From Desertivirga arenae (GTDB lineage: Bacteria > Bacteroidota > Bacteroidia > Sphingobacteriales > Sphingobacteriaceae), in contig NZ_JAFEWE010000004.1 of assembly GCF_017355785.1 (NCBI RefSeq), positions 434,001-498,000 of the forward strand: a stretch of DNA of 64,000 nt, read 5' to 3'. Position 1 is the stretch's first letter. Each line of letters starts with the position of its first letter. The notes beneath the pieces are model-generated. The model was not told the DNA's origin. It was given only the letters and a program-made list of their open reading frames with translations, and did no database searches. Of the stretch, positions 1 to 8,542 are shown in pieces. Made by a program: the position numbers and the translations under genes.

Positions 1-2
1 AG

Positions 3-278
3 ATTAATATTGCTGTTGAGGGCCATACAGACAATCAGAAGGTAGCGAACCTGGGTCAGATAAAAGACAACTGGGATTTGAGTGTTCTCAGAGCTACTTC
101 AGTTGTGAGGTTTTTAACGGACGTGGAGAAAATTGACAGCAAAAGGTTAACGGCTACCGGAAAGGGTCAGTACCAGCCTCTGGCTTTAAGCAACTCGGCT
201 GAAGATAGGAGTAAGAACAGACGCATCGAAATCGTTCTCTCTCCAAAGCTTGATGAGTTATATGATTTAATCAAATAA
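3..278 (+). CDS. OmpA/MotB-family C-terminal domain protein (5' partial)
   Basis: The reading frame is open from base 3, so the start of the gene lies outside the window. The visible part is the end of an OmpA-like peptidoglycan-binding domain. It contains VEGHTDN, a later W-LS-RA segment, and the closing NRRIEIVLSP stretch, which in the family includes the Arg that contacts diaminopimelate. The tail LDELYDLIK is typical of Bacteroidetes OmpA/MotB-like proteins. The protein probably tethers an envelope component to the cell wall; what precedes the domain cannot be seen. A strong hairpin terminator follows within 15 bases. Confidence 0.85.
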   Translation: MNIAVEGHTDNQKVANLGQIKDNWDLSVLRATSVVRFLTDVEKIDSKRLTATGKGQYQPLALSNSAEDRSKNRRIEIVLSPKLDELYDLIK

Positions 279-290
279 ATGCAGCTATAA

Positions 291-333
291 TAGAAAAGGG
301 CTGTAGCTTCACAGAAGCTACAGCCCTTTTCTA
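291..333. terminator. Bidirectional terminator hairpin between convergent genes
   Basis: A perfect 20-bp inverted repeat (291-310 and 314-333) encloses a 3-base loop. The stem is A-rich on the left and T-rich on the right, so it works in both orientations. It separates the OmpA-like gene from the convergent rmlC gene. Confidence 0.85.
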
Positions 334-350
334 TTAATTAATCCTGTGAA

Positions 351-899
351 TTAAAAAGGACTTACAAAGTCTTTAAAAGCGGGTAATAATTTATCTTTTT
401 CTGATAAAATAGCCTCTTCAGGCTTGATGCCCCAGTCTATATCCAAGTCAGTGTCATTCCAAATCACACCTATTTCGGAAGCTTTATCGTAAAGGTTAGT
501 GACCTTATAAGTGAATATCGTATTGTCTTCAAGAGTAACAAAGCCGTGTAGAAATCCCGGGGGGACCCAGAACATCCTAAAATTTTCTGCACTTAGCTCA
601 ATACTTACATGCTGGCCATAGGTTGGTGAATTTCTTCTGATATCCACAGCTACATCAATTACTTTTCCCTGAATAACCCGTACCAGTTTTCCCTGTGCGA
701 AAGGATCTGCTTGCCCGTGTAAACCTCTTAATGTGCCTTTTTGAGAGAACGACTGGTTATCCTGAACAAATTCTGCATGGATACCCGCGTCAGCAAAGAT
801 CTTCTTGTTGTAACTCTCGTAGAAATAGCCTCGGTCATCTTTCCAAACTTTGGGCTCAATAATTACTAATCCCTCAATTGCTGTTGGTATAATATTCAT
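351..899 (-). CDS. rfbC: dTDP-4-dehydrorhamnose 3,5-epimerase (RmlC/RfbC)
   Basis: This 182-residue cupin has the RmlC length and layout. It should convert dTDP-4-keto-6-deoxyglucose to dTDP-4-keto-L-rhamnose for surface polysaccharide. Visible marks are the RGYFYE segment near residue 23, GTLRGLH with the catalytic His61, the QGKLVRV strand, the WVPPGFLHGF turn near 111-120, and the tyrosine-rich YKVTNLY segment at 131-137. The usual RGLHYQ or RGLHFQ reads RGLHGQ here, an uncommon Gly beside the catalytic His. No other rml genes are adjacent. It ends a minus-strand run, two bases after the DUF4286 gene, so it is probably co-transcribed with it. Confidence 0.9.
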   Translation of the reverse strand: MNIIPTAIEGLVIIEPKVWKDDRGYFYESYNKKIFADAGIHAEFVQDNQSFSQKGTLRGLHGQADPFAQGKLVRVIQGKVIDVAVDIRRNSPTYGQHVSIELSAENFRMFWVPPGFLHGFVTLEDNTIFTYKVTNLYDKASEIGVIWNDTDLDIDWGIKPEEAILSEKDKLLPAFKDFVSPF

Positions 900-901
900 T
901 A

Positions 902-1204
902 TTAGTCGATAAATTCCATTAAAGTGGAAAAGGAAACAAACTTGTTAGTGAAGTGCAGTGCCTGCTTATCCATGAGCAAAGCGAATTGATTCTGCTGAAA
1001 AGATTGGTAAGAACCGATATCATCAAGAATAAATTGCAGACAATAAGTAACACCTTCATTGGGTGAATCAAGAACTTTTAGAAGGCGATTGGAAGCAATC
1101 AGATTGCTTGACATTGCTTCGGGAATAAATATTTCTTTAATCCACGATATCCACTCATCGTTTATACTGTCATCGATGATGACAGTAATATTAAACAAAA
1201 CCAT
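902..1204 (-). CDS. DUF4286 family small protein
   Basis: This 100-residue protein matches the Bacteroidetes DUF4286 family: an N-terminal beta strand with the NITVIIDDSINDEW pattern, a W-I-x-x-IFIPE helix, and a closing KFVSFSTLMEF strand. It looks like a small ferredoxin-like alpha/beta fold with no catalytic signature. Its function is unknown. It sits between a secreted TPR protein (27-base gap upstream) and rfbC (2-base gap), so the three genes are probably one transcript. In related genomes TPR and DUF4286 genes are often paired, so the link to rfbC may be incidental. Confidence 0.8.
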   Translation of the reverse strand: MVLFNITVIIDDSINDEWISWIKEIFIPEAMSSNLIASNRLLKVLDSPNEGVTYCLQFILDDIGSYQSFQQNQFALLMDKQALHFTNKFVSFSTLMEFID

Positions 1205-1231
1205 GCTGCGAAGATAAAGCTAAGATCCCTG

Positions 1232-3088
1232 TTAACCAATAGCATCACCTCTTAAGTTTCGGAAGCGCTTACGAGCTTCCGAAGCTAATATACTTCCTGG
1301 GAAGTCGGTAATTATTTTCTGATAGCATTGTTTCGCCTTCTCCTTATCCTGTAACTGGTTTTCGTAAATATCCCCCATCATAAACCACGCGTCGTCGGCC
1401 CAAAGATCAAAGCTATGGTTAACGGTAATAAGCTGCAATTGCTTTAGGGCCTCTTGGACTTCTTGTTGTTTCAAAAATATCTTTGCTTTGGTCATCAAGA
1501 TATCATCCTCGAGTGAGTTTCCCGGATACAACTTTTGAATGCTGTCTAAAACCACTAATGCCTCTTGGCTATCATTCTTAAAAGCAAGCAGGTCTGCATA
1601 AGCGAATTTCTTTAATGCATTTGTATCTGCTCCCGTTGCCGTATTTTCCTGAATTAGAAGGCTGAGGTTCAGAGCATCATTAGCTGTGAGTTGAGAGGTA
1701 GAACTTTTTAACACATCTAGCTGGGCTTTTGCCCAATTAAACTCTCCCTGGTAATAGGATAGTCTGGCTCCTTTGAACTTAGCTTCCTGCCCATTTGGTT
1801 CGTTAGGAAACTCCTTTTCTACCTGTCCATAAATGAGTGCTGCCTCCCATGGTTCATTATTTAAAACATAGACATCTCCAAGATCTAGCTTTACTAAAGC
1901 AACTAAGGCAGGAGGAAGTGCTGGCATTTTCAATGCATTTTCAAGGAGTTTTTCAGCGTCAACAAGTTTATGGAGATAAAAGGCCTGTAGGTTTGCCAAC
2001 TGCCTGATTGCAAAAATAGTATTATGGGTTTTCCCAAATTCCTCGATGAGGTCCTTATAGTCTTTCTCTAACTGTAAAAGATCGTCCTGAGTAAACTTTC
2101 CACTCGTCAATAGTTGGTTCTTGCAATTAAGTAACTGGATTTTCGCGGGTATATAGTATTGCTGCTCTTTGCCTTTTGAGACAAGGTAATTTAAAGCTTC
2201 TACCGCAGGCTCATAAGCTTTGCTGGCAATAAGGTTACCTGCAAATTCGTAAACCCTTTCACCCTCCTCTTTCTGACGTTTGTCTAAAGAGATAAGCTGT
2301 TTGAGTGCCAAGCTGTACTCTTTTTGCTGATAAAATAGCCAGGCAAGAAGATCAGGGTAAATGACATTTTGAGGTTCTTTCTGCATTTTTCGCAAAAGCG
2401 CTATCCTGAGCTGATCGTAATCCTCGGAACTCTCAAGAACTGCTGAAAAAGCGTTTTTCGCCTGATTTGCCATATTTGATTCTATGTCTGGAGAACTTAA
2501 AAGGCTTAAGTATTCCTGAATAAGCATCGGCTTATTTTTCTGGTAACGGTAGAGGGAAATCAAATCATAAGAAAAGATATTCTCGTCCTTAAGCAGCTTT
2601 CGGCCTTGTAATAATGCTTTAGTAGCATAGTCGTATGCTGTAGCGCGGTAGAAGGCAATAGAGATTTCACGGATAGCATGTTCATTTGGAGGAAGATCTT
2701 TTATAATATTGTTATACCACTCGTTGGCTTTAGCTTGTTGCCCCTGTTCTTGCAACACCCGTCCCAGGTCGATTTTGAAAGAGGGATTTTCTGGCATTTC
2801 TTTCACCATCTTTTTTACCACCTTCTCGGCATCATCATACCTTTTGATCTTGATTAAAGAGTTTAAGTATTGATCGTAGTAGAGAGCCGGATTAGAGGAT
2901 CTCGTAAAAAGTTTTTCATAGATTATAGCGGCCCGGTCATATTCAGCGTTCTGATAATACTGCAGAGCTAAAGCATCGTCGGCAGTTCGTTGAGCAGAAG
3001 CATTGAAATAATTGAGAACCAGCAATATTATCATTACTGAAGGAGAAAAAAACAATGTTTTTATATTAAAGGATCTCAAAATTCTCAT
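1232..3088 (-). CDS. Secreted tetratricopeptide-repeat protein
   Basis: The 618-residue protein has an N-terminal signal peptide: a hydrophobic stretch around residues 16-30 ending ASAQ. After it, nearly the whole protein is built of degenerate TPR helices, from YYQNAEYDRAAIIYEKL near residue 44 to the last repeat at 575-610 (DKEKAKQCYQKIITDFPGS). TPR arrays are scaffolds. In Bacteroidetes such periplasmic TPR proteins often serve outer-membrane assembly or gliding, but nothing here fixes a specific partner. It is the first gene of a minus-strand run with the DUF4286 gene and rfbC. Confidence 0.8.
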   Translation of the reverse strand: MRILRSFNIKTLFFSPSVMIILLVLNYFNASAQRTADDALALQYYQNAEYDRAAIIYEKLFTRSSNPALYYDQYLNSLIKIKRYDDAEKVVKKMVKEMPENPSFKIDLGRVLQEQGQQAKANEWYNNIIKDLPPNEHAIREISIAFYRATAYDYATKALLQGRKLLKDENIFSYDLISLYRYQKNKPMLIQEYLSLLSSPDIESNMANQAKNAFSAVLESSEDYDQLRIALLRKMQKEPQNVIYPDLLAWLFYQQKEYSLALKQLISLDKRQKEEGERVYEFAGNLIASKAYEPAVEALNYLVSKGKEQQYYIPAKIQLLNCKNQLLTSGKFTQDDLLQLEKDYKDLIEEFGKTHNTIFAIRQLANLQAFYLHKLVDAEKLLENALKMPALPPALVALVKLDLGDVYVLNNEPWEAALIYGQVEKEFPNEPNGQEAKFKGARLSYYQGEFNWAKAQLDVLKSSTSQLTANDALNLSLLIQENTATGADTNALKKFAYADLLAFKNDSQEALVVLDSIQKLYPGNSLEDDILMTKAKIFLKQQEVQEALKQLQLITVNHSFDLWADDAWFMMGDIYENQLQDKEKAKQCYQKIITDFPGSILASEARKRFRNLRGDAIG

Positions 3089-3264
3089 ATATGTAATAAA
3101 AGTACTATTACTTTTATTGTGAACGTAGATTTAAAGATAACGACATAAATGATGATTTATGCTTGAAAACATTACATTACTTGTATTCTAAATGTTACGT
3201 GTGACTGGTTACAAAACGAATAATTTAGTAATTCCAAATTTGAAGAATGAGGGGAAATAATTTT

Positions 3265-5151
3265 ATGCTGCGACATTTTGGTATCTGTTTGTTGTTAATG
3301 GTGTTAGGTCTGTTCACTCATTGCAAGCAGGAGACGGTTGCTCGTAAAATTCCCCTTGAGGATTTTTTTAGAAATCCCGAAAAAACCAATTTTCAACTTT
3401 CTCCCGACGGTCAGCAGATAGCTTATTTAAAGCCCTACAAGAACAGATTGAATATATTTGTTCAGGACGTAAGGGGAAAAAATGTTAGGCAACTCACTAA
3501 TTTAACCGACAGAAATGTGGGCTTTTATTGCTGGGCCAACAATTCATCATTACTCTTTTCGCCCGATAGCCGGTCTGGCGCCTTTTTGTATTCTGTAGAC
3601 AAGGAAGGAAAGGCAGTAAAGGAATTATTTGCAGATGAAAAGTTAAATATTAAGCTTATTAACTGGAGGAATATTGTAAGTAATGAGTTAGTACTCGGCC
3701 TTAATAAACGGGACTCAACTGTTTTTGATGCTTATAAACTAAATTTGAGTTCTGGTGCACTCAAACTATTGGAAGTTAATCCAGGCAATATTTTCCAGTG
3801 GTTTACAGATGGAGAAGGAAATATCAGAATGGCTCTAGCCAGTGATGGAGTGAATGAAACCCTGCTTTTTCGCGAGTATTCTGATTCCCCATTTAAGCCA
3901 GTTGTTACTAATAATTTTAAGACGAAAATCAAGCCTGTTGCTTTTTGTGACAACGATCGAACCTGTATATATGCTATAACGAACATTAAAAGGGATAGAT
4001 CTGCACTAGTGCAATTTGATTGCTCGCTAGGGAAGGAAACCAAAGAATTATATAGTCATGCGGACGTGGATGTTAACGACGCTGAATATTCTTATAAAAA
4101 AAGAAAATTGATTTCTGTGGGTTATGAAACCTGGAAAAGGGAAAGGTATTATCTAGATAACGCTGCCAGCTCAATTTACAAAGAGCTTCAAAAGCTGCTA
4201 CCCAATACCGAAACTATTATTGCTGATCAGGATACGGCAGGGTCGAAGCTGGTGATAAGAACTTTTACAGACCGGACTCAAGGTGCATACTATTTATATG
4301 AGCCATCCGCCAAAAAATTAAATAAACTAACAGAGATCAATCCTTCGATTAAGGCCGAGGAGATGTGTCAAATGCAGGCCATATCATTCAGGAACCGTGA
4401 GGGAAATATAATAAGGGGATATCTTACTCTGCCTTTACGAAAGGACCCTGTAAACCTTCCTGTAATAGTTATTCCTCATGGTGGCCCCACTGATCGTAAT
4501 TCCTGGGGATATAGCTCTGAGATTCAATTTTTGGCTAATCGTGGTTTTGCAGTTTTTCAACTTAATTTCCGCGGATCAGGAGGGTATGGAAAGCAATTCT
4601 GGATCTCAGGTTTTAAGAAATGGGGAACTTTGGTGCAGGATGATATCACTGATGGTGTTCAGTGGCTTATTAAAGAAGGTATTGCAGACTCAAAAAGAGT
4701 GGGCATTTATGGGGCAGGGTTTGGGGGATTCAGTGCCTTGAACGGATTAGCACGGCATCCAGATCTTTATGCTTGCGGAGCCGCTCAGTCGGGCTATATC
4801 AACTTATTCACCTATCTTAAGGCTGTACCTCCATATTATAAACCGACTCTTCAAATGTACTATGAAATGATTGGTAATCCGGAGACTGATATTGATTATT
4901 TAAGAGAAGCTTCGCCAGTTTTTCATGCAGATAAAATCAAGGCTCCAGTATTTATAGCACAGGACTCGAAAGACCCGCGGGTAAAAGTGAATGAAACTAA
5001 TCAGTTTGTTAAAGAACTTCGCAAAAGGAATATTCCGGTAACCTATCTTGTAAAGGAAACCGAAAAGTATACGTTGCGTAACCCGGAAAACCGATATGAG
5101 TATTACACCAAGCTTGAGAGGTTTTTTGAGAAATACCTTTCTAATAAGTAA
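3265..5151 (+). CDS. S9 prolyl-oligopeptidase-like lipoprotein lacking catalytic Ser and His
   Basis: The protein has a lipoprotein signal (hydrophobic segment then THC, Cys20), a beta-propeller-like N-terminal half and an S9-type alpha/beta hydrolase half starting near residue 380. The oxyanion region HGGPTDRNSWG and the FRGSGGYG segment are intact. The nucleophile elbow, normally G-G-S-Y-G-G, reads G-A-G-F-G-G, so the Ser is Gly485 (codon GGG at 4717). The acid Asp570 is kept in KDPRV. The family's N-E-G-H is T-E-K-Y, so the catalytic His is Tyr602. It should therefore not hydrolyse peptides (inference). I chose the ATG at 3265 because GAGGGG lies 11 bases upstream; an in-frame ATG at 3247 lacks a spaced site. 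The histidine kinase starts 6 bases after the stop, suggesting a sensing or accessory role. Confidence 0.85.
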   Translation: MLRHFGICLLLMVLGLFTHCKQETVARKIPLEDFFRNPEKTNFQLSPDGQQIAYLKPYKNRLNIFVQDVRGKNVRQLTNLTDRNVGFYCWANNSSLLFSPDSRSGAFLYSVDKEGKAVKELFADEKLNIKLINWRNIVSNELVLGLNKRDSTVFDAYKLNLSSGALKLLEVNPGNIFQWFTDGEGNIRMALASDGVNETLLFREYSDSPFKPVVTNNFKTKIKPVAFCDNDRTCIYAITNIKRDRSALVQFDCSLGKETKELYSHADVDVNDAEYSYKKRKLISVGYETWKRERYYLDNAASSIYKELQKLLPNTETIIADQDTAGSKLVIRTFTDRTQGAYYLYEPSAKKLNKLTEINPSIKAEEMCQMQAISFRNREGNIIRGYLTLPLRKDPVNLPVIVIPHGGPTDRNSWGYSSEIQFLANRGFAVFQLNFRGSGGYGKQFWISGFKKWGTLVQDDITDGVQWLIKEGIADSKRVGIYGAGFGGFSALNGLARHPDLYACGAAQSGYINLFTYLKAVPPYYKPTLQMYYEMIGNPETDIDYLREASPVFHADKIKAPVFIAQDSKDPRVKVNETNQFVKELRKRNIPVTYLVKETEKYTLRNPENRYEYYTKLERFFEKYLSNK

Positions 5152-5157
5152 AAGGAT

Positions 5158-6831
5158 ATGATTATCAGGAAGTTCTCCGGGAAAAAGAACTTTGTTCTCA
5201 ATGTTGTATTTCTTGTACTTATTGCCGCCTCCCTGGTAGCTGCTCTAACTATTGCCTATAATTTTACTTCTAGATATGTGTACGACGAGTTTGAGAAAAA
5301 AAAGACGGAAGTTGTAGATGAAACGATAAGACCATATAACGATTTTTTCCAGAATAAAATTCCCGAGATCTCACTTTACCAGGGATATCTGGATCCTTCT
5401 TCTGCCCTGAAGTTTTCTAAAACTGTGCTCAAGCAATTTCCTTTCGTTAGTCGTGTTATTTTTTATGATACAGAGGTTAGTAATCATAAAACGGAGTATG
5501 CCTTTAGAGTCAACAATCTTACCATTGCACCGAAGTCAATTGCCCAATTCTATAGAAAGCAGCCTGATGACTCTGTCTTATTATATAATATTAATAGTGG
5601 TGGCAGACCCATTAAATATATAAATGAGTTCAATCGCGTATCAGTTAAGCTTGCTGCTTTCCTGCAGAGTTTTGAATTAAGTAAGAGTACCTTGTCTGAT
5701 GAGTCGCTTGGAACTTTCTATAATGTAACAAATAATCGTGTTACGTTTATGAATATCCCTAGGGAAGAAGAGATCAAGGCATTCAAACAGCTAATGGATG
5801 ATAACCTTAAAAAATCGCCTGTTTATCAGCAGGACGTTTTATCCTTTTTGCTTGATCCAGCTAAACTTCGGATTAAAAATATTCATCCGCATTTCTATCA
5901 GAAAATTGCCATTATCCCGCTGACAGCTGATATTATCGATATTGAACCGGAACAAGTTTCCACTGAGTTTCCTTTAACCGGAGCTTTCAGTAGCTATAAG
6001 CTTCATTTTACTTCTTCCTCCGATTTCCTTTCAGATGAGATACTTCGTCGCTTTTTTCCTCTTGCTGTAGCAATTTTGATGGTTTATGGCGTGATACTGA
6101 CTATTGGTTTTCTTATTTACAGGAATTTGAATATCAATAATAAGTTATTCAAGCTTCAATATGATTTTGTCAACAATTTAACTCATGAGTTTAAGACGCC
6201 CGTAAGTGTTATTAAAATCGCTGGAAATAATATCAGGAGAGCTACTCAGTTGACTGATAGAGAGCGCTTGCATTACGGGAAAATTTTGGACGAAGAGGCA
6301 GATAAATTGAACGATCTAATGAATAAGCTGTTATCGTTCACCCAGATAGAGAACCAGGCCATTAAGGTAAAGCGAGAGAATATTAATCTTGAGGTTTTTG
6401 TGCAAAATATGGTGGATACTTACAATATTAAGTATAAAGACTTTCAGATGGAGTATACTATCCGTAATGTGGAACATTTTTATACAGATCCGGTACTTCT
6501 AGGTAGTCTTTTCCAGAATTTGATGGATAATGCGTATAAGTACTCACTTCCGGGAAAAAAGGAGTTGGTTATTGATATAGCTCATGAAAAAACAGATATT
6601 GTTTTCAGATTTTCTGATAAGGGCATTGGAATTCCTAAGGATGAGATGAAGAACATCTTTAAGAAATTTTATCGTATCCAGAGTGAGTATAACCAACAGG
6701 GAAGTGTGGGTTTAGGACTTGCATTTTGTAAGGAGCTTGTGAACTTTATGGAAGGAGATATTGCAGTAAGAAGCAGATTAGGGCAGGGTTCTGAGTTCAC
6801 TATAACGCTCCCATATAATTATGCAGGGTAG
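5158..6831 (+). CDS. Membrane sensor histidine kinase
   Basis: The protein has 557 residues. TM1 spans about residues 13-37 and TM2 about 297-322, enclosing a periplasmic sensor region of roughly 260 residues that I do not recognise. A HisKA domain follows, with phospho-acceptor His343 in NLTHEFKTPVSV. The HATPase_c domain has the N box NLMDNAYKYS, the G1 box DKGIGIP, and the G2 segment GSVGLGL. No HAMP linker is evident. AAAAGGAT precedes the ATG. It lies between the catalytically dead S9 lipoprotein (6-base gap) and the response regulator (73-base gap), so it is probably an operon in which the lipoprotein may present a ligand to the sensor domain. Confidence 0.93.
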   Translation: MIIRKFSGKKNFVLNVVFLVLIAASLVAALTIAYNFTSRYVYDEFEKKKTEVVDETIRPYNDFFQNKIPEISLYQGYLDPSSALKFSKTVLKQFPFVSRVIFYDTEVSNHKTEYAFRVNNLTIAPKSIAQFYRKQPDDSVLLYNINSGGRPIKYINEFNRVSVKLAAFLQSFELSKSTLSDESLGTFYNVTNNRVTFMNIPREEEIKAFKQLMDDNLKKSPVYQQDVLSFLLDPAKLRIKNIHPHFYQKIAIIPLTADIIDIEPEQVSTEFPLTGAFSSYKLHFTSSSDFLSDEILRRFFPLAVAILMVYGVILTIGFLIYRNLNINNKLFKLQYDFVNNLTHEFKTPVSVIKIAGNNIRRATQLTDRERLHYGKILDEEADKLNDLMNKLLSFTQIENQAIKVKRENINLEVFVQNMVDTYNIKYKDFQMEYTIRNVEHFYTDPVLLGSLFQNLMDNAYKYSLPGKKELVIDIAHEKTDIVFRFSDKGIGIPKDEMKNIFKKFYRIQSEYNQQGSVGLGLAFCKELVNFMEGDIAVRSRLGQGSEFTITLPYNYAG

Positions 6832-6871
6832 GTTTATTATCAATTATAAAAGGATTTAGGACAAAAATCAG

Positions 6872-6889
6872 GTTAATAGTCTGATTAAC
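6872..6889 (+). promoter_or_regulatory. Inverted repeat upstream of the response regulator gene
   Basis: GTTAAT (6872-6877) and ATTAAC (6884-6889) flank six bases and lie 15 bases before the response-regulator ATG. The outer bases AATCAG/CTGATT form a second overlapping inverted repeat. This could be an autoregulatory site, but it is short and AT-rich and may be chance. Confidence 0.3.
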
Positions 6890-6904
6890 ATTAAATAGAC
6901 TCGA

Positions 6905-7591
6905 ATGAAAAAGGAAATTAAAATAGCAATAATAGAAGATGATGACAATTTACGCTTCTTAGTAGCTCATAGATTAGAATCGGAGGGTTTTACTGTAGTG
7001 GAAGCAACCAATGGAGACGAGGGCGAGCAATTGATCTTAAGTGAGAGGCCCGATATTGTGTTGTTAGACTGGATGCTGCCTGGAAAGCAGGGCAATCAGG
7101 TATGTAAGGATGTGAGAGCGAAGGGGTTTGAAAATGTTATCATTATGATGACAGCGAAGGCTCAGGATGTTGACAAGATCGATGCTTACAGTTCAGGTGT
7201 TACTGATTATGTAACAAAGCCTTTTAACATGGATGTGCTTATCGCTCTTATTGAAAACAAAGTAAAGTTTGTGATTTTGAATGAGAAAACTGAGGCTTAC
7301 AAGTTTGCCAATATGGAGCATTTTCCAAATACGCACTCCCTTGTTAAAGATGGTAAGAAAATAGAGCTGACAATTCTTGAAAACCGAATATTATTGTATT
7401 TCCTGAAGAACCAGAATAAGGTAATTCATAGGGATGAATTGATGATGGTAGTTTGGGGATATAATTCTGATGTAAATACCCGCACCTTAGATATGCATAT
7501 TGTGCGCTTACGGAAAAAGATAGAAGCTAATCCGGATATGCCGCAATTGCTGCAAACTGTGAGAGGTATTGGCTACAAGTTTGTAAGCTAG
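6905..7591 (+). CDS. OmpR/PhoB-type response regulator
   Basis: The 228-residue protein has a receiver domain (about 1-120) and a winged-helix DNA-binding domain (about 130-228). The acidic pocket EDDD is at 11-14, the phospho-acceptor is Asp55 in LLDWMLPG, the switch Thr is in MMTAKA, and the conserved Lys is in VTKPF. The C-terminal domain has the RTLDMHIVRLRKKI recognition helix and a final RGIGYKF hairpin, as in OmpR-like regulators. Together with the preceding histidine kinase it forms a two-component system; the regulon is unknown. It ends 12 bases from the convergent UbiA-like gene. Confidence 0.95.
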   Translation: MKKEIKIAIIEDDDNLRFLVAHRLESEGFTVVEATNGDEGEQLILSERPDIVLLDWMLPGKQGNQVCKDVRAKGFENVIIMMTAKAQDVDKIDAYSSGVTDYVTKPFNMDVLIALIENKVKFVILNEKTEAYKFANMEHFPNTHSLVKDGKKIELTILENRILLYFLKNQNKVIHRDELMMVVWGYNSDVNTRTLDMHIVRLRKKIEANPDMPQLLQTVRGIGYKFVS

Positions 7592-7603
7592 TCATCCAGC
7601 TTG

Positions 7604-8542
7604 CTAAGCTGAGTATAAGTTCAAGAGATAATTGCTTAAGACAACTGCGACTAGTTGAAGAATCATGGTTCCATCAAGATATAGAAAATAGTAGTATTCA
7701 TTTTTCTTAATATTTGATTTAAAAATTAGCCAGCCAGTAAGAATGATGGTTAAAGAGATCCCTATAAAATCAGCATCTACTGTTTTAGTGAATAAAAGCA
7801 AGAGGCTTATATAGATCAGTAATAAGAATTGACAGAACAAGTAAGCCTTTTTTTCACCTAACATTACCGGAATGGTCTTTAGGTCGTAACTTTTGTCCTG
7901 ATATAAATCTCGTATATCAAAGGGAACTGTAATTGCAGCGATAAAAAGAAAACGTTTTGCGATTAGCACAATAGTATCACTTGTGCGGACGGGCATGCCT
8001 GTTTCAATTATTGGAACTAATACACAACTAAGAGACCAGATCAGAGCAATAAGGAAAAGCTTTAGTCCTGGAATATTCCGCAATCCAAACTTCTTATCGT
8101 TCATGGTGAACAGTGGAAGATTATATGCTACTGCAATTACTCCCAGGAAGAACATAAGAACCTGTGAGGCTGGAGATAGAAAAAAAGCGAGGGGAATTAT
8201 AGAAATAACAGCGATAAGGGTAATCGTTGTCATGAAGCGGTAATTGGCAAATATCCATCTTACACGCCGAAACTTTGACTTCTCCGGGTGCTTAGGCTTA
8301 GACAGAAACATACTGAAATTGTATAAAGACAAGGTGGAACAGAACAGGAGTCCTAATACATACTTGTCACAAGTCGCTCGAAGTAGATGATAAGTTAAAG
8401 AAGCTTGAGCCACAGCACATAAGGCAATAAATATATTGCTGAAAAGAAGAAAATCCAGAATGTGCCTAATGTTAGTTTTGAGGTAAGATGATTGTTCGGG
8501 GTCGGGCATCTGCAAACTGTTGTTTACAAGCGGCTTAAGCAC
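7604..8542 (-). CDS. UbiA prenyltransferase-like integral membrane protein
   Basis: The 312-residue protein has about eight or nine hydrophobic helices and the overall UbiA pattern. The second Asp-rich motif of the superfamily is recognisable in DIRDLYQDKSYDLKTIP (near residues 200-218). The first motif, normally NDxxDxxxD, reads NFSMFLSK from Asn75 and has no Asp, so magnesium-diphosphate binding may be altered or lost. It may act on an isoprenoid or lipid-linked substrate, which is not identifiable from the sequence. The start overlaps the end of the metallophosphoesterase gene by 8 bases, which indicates translational coupling. Confidence 0.7.
   Translation of the reverse strand: MLKPLVNNSLQMPDPEQSSYLKTNIRHILDFLLFSNIFIALCAVAQASLTYHLLRATCDKYVLGLLFCSTLSLYNFSMFLSKPKHPEKSKFRRVRWIFANYRFMTTITLIAVISIIPLAFFLSPASQVLMFFLGVIAVAYNLPLFTMNDKKFGLRNIPGLKLFLIALIWSLSCVLVPIIETGMPVRTSDTIVLIAKRFLFIAAITVPFDIRDLYQDKSYDLKTIPVMLGEKKAYLFCQFLLLIYISLLLLFTKTVDADFIGISLTIILTGWLIFKSNIKKNEYYYFLYLDGTMILQLVAVVLSNYLLNLYSA

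Noticed and set aside
3265-5151. S9 lipoprotein as a pseudogene
   Set aside because: The frame is intact over 628 codons with a functional lipoprotein signal and conserved fold motifs; only catalytic residues changed.
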